Source: a virus
Reading direction: 5' to 3' (one strand)
DNA: 20,833 nucleotides
IMG/VR virus record: IMGVR_UViG_3300025430_000132
Location: 1-20,833 of that record
Part shown: piece after piece, positions 19,709 to 20,833 of the stretch
How the letters are laid out: each line of letters begins with the position of its first letter
Numbering within the stretch: the stretch's first letter is position 1
The notes under the pieces: generated by a model
Databases searched by the model: none
Told to the model about the DNA's origin: nothing
Seen by the model: only the letters and a program-made list of their open reading frames with translations
Translations under genes and position numbers: made by a program

Positions 19709-20152
19709 ATGAAGATTGAAGTCAAACAGCACACAGAAAACGGAGACGGAACCGCTGACGTTATCGTCTCTACAGATGAAGAGGGACAAGAGTTTCTTTT
19801 GAGGTATGGCATTGTTGCCGCATTAAAAGACGCAATTAAGCTGGCAGAGGATGAGTACACCCCAAGGGAGTCTAAGGAACCTGAACAGGTTGCGGATAAT
19901 CAGGTTGTGAACTTGCAGGCTGAGTTAGATGCTCTCAGGGACATACTGGGAACATATGACGAAGAATTGAGAGCCGCCAACGAGCAGATCGTCAAGTTAC
20001 AAAGAGAACCTTTGCCAGAAGAGCGTATTGTGGCTTTATACCGCCGTTCCATGGATTGGAGACAGTTTGCAAGGGATATTGAAAACGAACACGGTGTAAA
20101 GCCAAGAGAGCTAGACATCAGTGTTCCAGAAGAAGATGGTTACGACGAATGA
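19709..20152 (+). CDS. Acidic protein with central coiled coil, unknown function
   Basis: This 147-aa protein has ATG 19709 behind AAGGAG. Residues 1-50 look like a small beta/helix domain (MKIEVKQHTENGDGTADVIV). Residues about 66-104 form a coiled coil (VVNLQAELDALRDILGTYDE, then LRAANEQIVKLQRE), and the end is an acidic tail. The net charge is clearly negative. It is the first of a run of small coupled genes; the next start (ATGA at 20149-20152) overlaps its stop. It has no catalytic motif. Confidence 0.7.
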   Translation: MKIEVKQHTENGDGTADVIVSTDEEGQEFLLRYGIVAALKDAIKLAEDEYTPRESKEPEQVADNQVVNLQAELDALRDILGTYDEELRAANEQIVKLQREPLPEERIVALYRRSMDWRQFARDIENEHGVKPRELDISVPEEDGYDE

Positions 20153-20262
20153 CTTTATTAACTGCAACCATATTGGTGATGGCACTTATACCATCCATTA
20201 TTTGCGCTTTGATGGTCGTAACTCTTCTTTTATTTGTTTATAAGGCGATGAACAATGACTAA
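20149..20262 (+). CDS. 37-aa single-span membrane protein
   Basis: ATG 20149 overlaps the previous stop and TAA is at 20260-20262, 8 nt into the next gene. The product is nearly all membrane span (LTATILVMALIPSIICALMV, then VTLLLFVYKAMNND) with a short basic/polar end. It lacks a strong ribosome site and depends on coupling. It belongs with the other micro-membrane proteins of this phage. Confidence 0.6.
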   Translation: MTLLTATILVMALIPSIICALMVVTLLLFVYKAMNND

Positions 20263-20470
20263 AGATGAAATAGAAGAAATGGCTGAATTGTCAGGACTTT
20301 ATCTTTATAAAACAAATGAAGAATTTATATATTGTCTGGCTTATTTTGCAAATTTGGCTGTAAAAAAAGAACGTGAGGAATGTGCAAATATTGCAGACGA
20401 ATGGGTGTTTGCTTATCCTCACCCATCAAAAACTATTGCTGAAACAATAAGGAAAAGGGGACAAGAATGA
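20255..20470 (+). CDS. Hypothetical small phage protein
   Basis: This 71-aa protein starts at ATG 20255 behind AAGGCG and overlaps its neighbours at both ends. The sequence (FIYCLAYFANLAVKKEREEC, then ANIADEWVF and KTIAETIRKRGQE) follows the pattern 'FA.LV...ERE.CA.I...........A..IR.RG' that recurs in many small phage proteins of unknown function. The conserved Cys and the IR.RG end are its main marks. Confidence 0.7.
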   Translation: MTKDEIEEMAELSGLYLYKTNEEFIYCLAYFANLAVKKEREECANIADEWVFAYPHPSKTIAETIRKRGQE

Positions 20471-20652
20471 GCACAATAATAACTGCGAGTGAATTATCAA
20501 AAGAAATTTGGGAGATCATTGAGAACATTGCGCTTGATTATCCCGAAGAAGATCGAGAGCGATTGAAGGCAGTATTGCTTGGTGGTTTGGGAGCGTATGT
20601 GTTCAATGGTCCGAATAAGAAGAATAAGAAAAAGGGGAAGAAGCATGAATAA
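20467..20652 (+). CDS. Small protein with Lys-rich tail
   Basis: This 61-aa protein has ATG 20467 overlapping the previous stop, with an AGGGG-type site. It is helical at first (TASELSKEIWEIIENIALDY, then EEDRERLKAVLLGGLGAYVF) and ends in a very basic tail (NKKNKKKGKKHE) that could bind nucleic acid or membrane. The stop overlaps the next gene by 8 nt. Confidence 0.6.
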   Translation: MSTIITASELSKEIWEIIENIALDYPEEDRERLKAVLLGGLGAYVFNGPNKKNKKKGKKHE

Positions 20653-20833
20653 ATTTGGAATGGCAGAAGTAAAGGGTGAGGGTGAGCCAGTCTTTGGGCA
20701 TGACTTTGTACCGCCAGAAAAAGAACCTATGAACGCATACGATGAATTGATGAATTTCTTAGAGGACGGTGAAGTCGTAGAGGGTATTGTATTTGGTGAG
20801 TACGGATGGGATGGATATGGAGAAGAGAAAGGT
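20645..20833 (+). CDS. Conserved phage protein, N-terminal part (cut by window)
   Basis: ATG 20645, inside the end of the previous gene, opens a frame that stays open to the window end (63 codons). It reads FGHDFVPPEKEPMNAYDELM, then NFLEDGEVVEGIVFGEYGWDG. The 'DGE.VE.IVFG.(W/Y)GW' segment is typical of a widespread small phage protein of unknown function. The rest lies outside the window. GGGGAAGAAGC precedes the start. Confidence 0.65.
   Translation, partial: MNKFGMAEVKGEGEPVFGHDFVPPEKEPMNAYDELMNFLEDGEVVEGIVFGEYGWDGYGEEKG

Noticed and set aside
1-20833. tRNA genes, insertion sequences or an integrase
   Set aside because: I saw no cloverleaf with a TTC-arm consensus, no transposase frame with terminal inverted repeats and no tyrosine or serine recombinase motif.

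Overview
The window is a segment of a tailed double-stranded DNA phage or prophage. The tail is probably short (podovirus-like), because a SU10-type head-tail adaptor and a nozzle-like protein are followed by four large, low-complexity proteins of the DNA-ejection type. Genes are tightly packed, with ATGA, TAATG and TTGA stop/start overlaps, several TTG starts and moderate-to-low GC. Several proteins (DUF1376/YdaU replication protein, RuvC-like nuclease, Ref-like zinc nuclease, SSB ending in DDIPF) are of kinds found in phages of Proteobacteria. A betaproteobacterial freshwater host is my guess from overall resemblance; nothing in the window proves it. No integrase, terminase, portal or capsid gene lies here, so lifestyle is undecided.

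Layout. (1) 1-1700, rightward: 3' end of a GH19 endolysin, a GNAT acetyltransferase, and an HTH + metallophosphoesterase protein. (2) 1724-1993, leftward: a lone, extremely acidic 89-aa protein, closed by a bidirectional terminator. (3) 2086-11845, rightward: a promoter and the late structural operon (adaptor, fibre-like protein, nozzle, two small proteins, four putative ejection proteins), ending in a strong terminator. (4) 11900-15343, leftward early operon: small unknown proteins, an AT-hook protein, tiny membrane proteins, a RecB/PD-(D/E)XK exonuclease, a winged-helix-like protein, an SSB and a stand-alone protein resembling the C-terminal domain of RNA polymerase alpha. (5) 15344-16011: a divergent control region with back-to-back promoters, operator-like dyads, a long structured leader RNA, a Cro/YdaS-like regulator and a second structured RNA. 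(6) 16012-20833, rightward early operon: a DUF1376 replication initiator carrying 14-bp iterons inside its gene (candidate origin), a possible helicase loader, a zinc protein, a RuvC-like resolvase, a Ref-like nuclease and many small unknown proteins.

The plan resembles lambda: a leftward recombination arm (exonuclease + SSB) and a rightward replication arm (O-like gene with internal iterons, then a P-like gene) diverge from one switch. The most interesting material is in and beside that switch. A 13-bp dyad TAACT-N3-AGTTA lies in the spacers of two predicted promoters 3.6 kb apart, with a near-copy at a third. A leader of about 220 nt has four segments that can pair in mutually exclusive ways ahead of the regulator gene. 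A phage-encoded alpha-CTD-like protein is made from the opposing operon.

At least five convincing small genes are very short (31-58 codons): 12816-12965, 14660-14824, 15036-15131, 19472-19648 and 20149-20262. All functional calls come from reading the sequence by eye; no database search was run.
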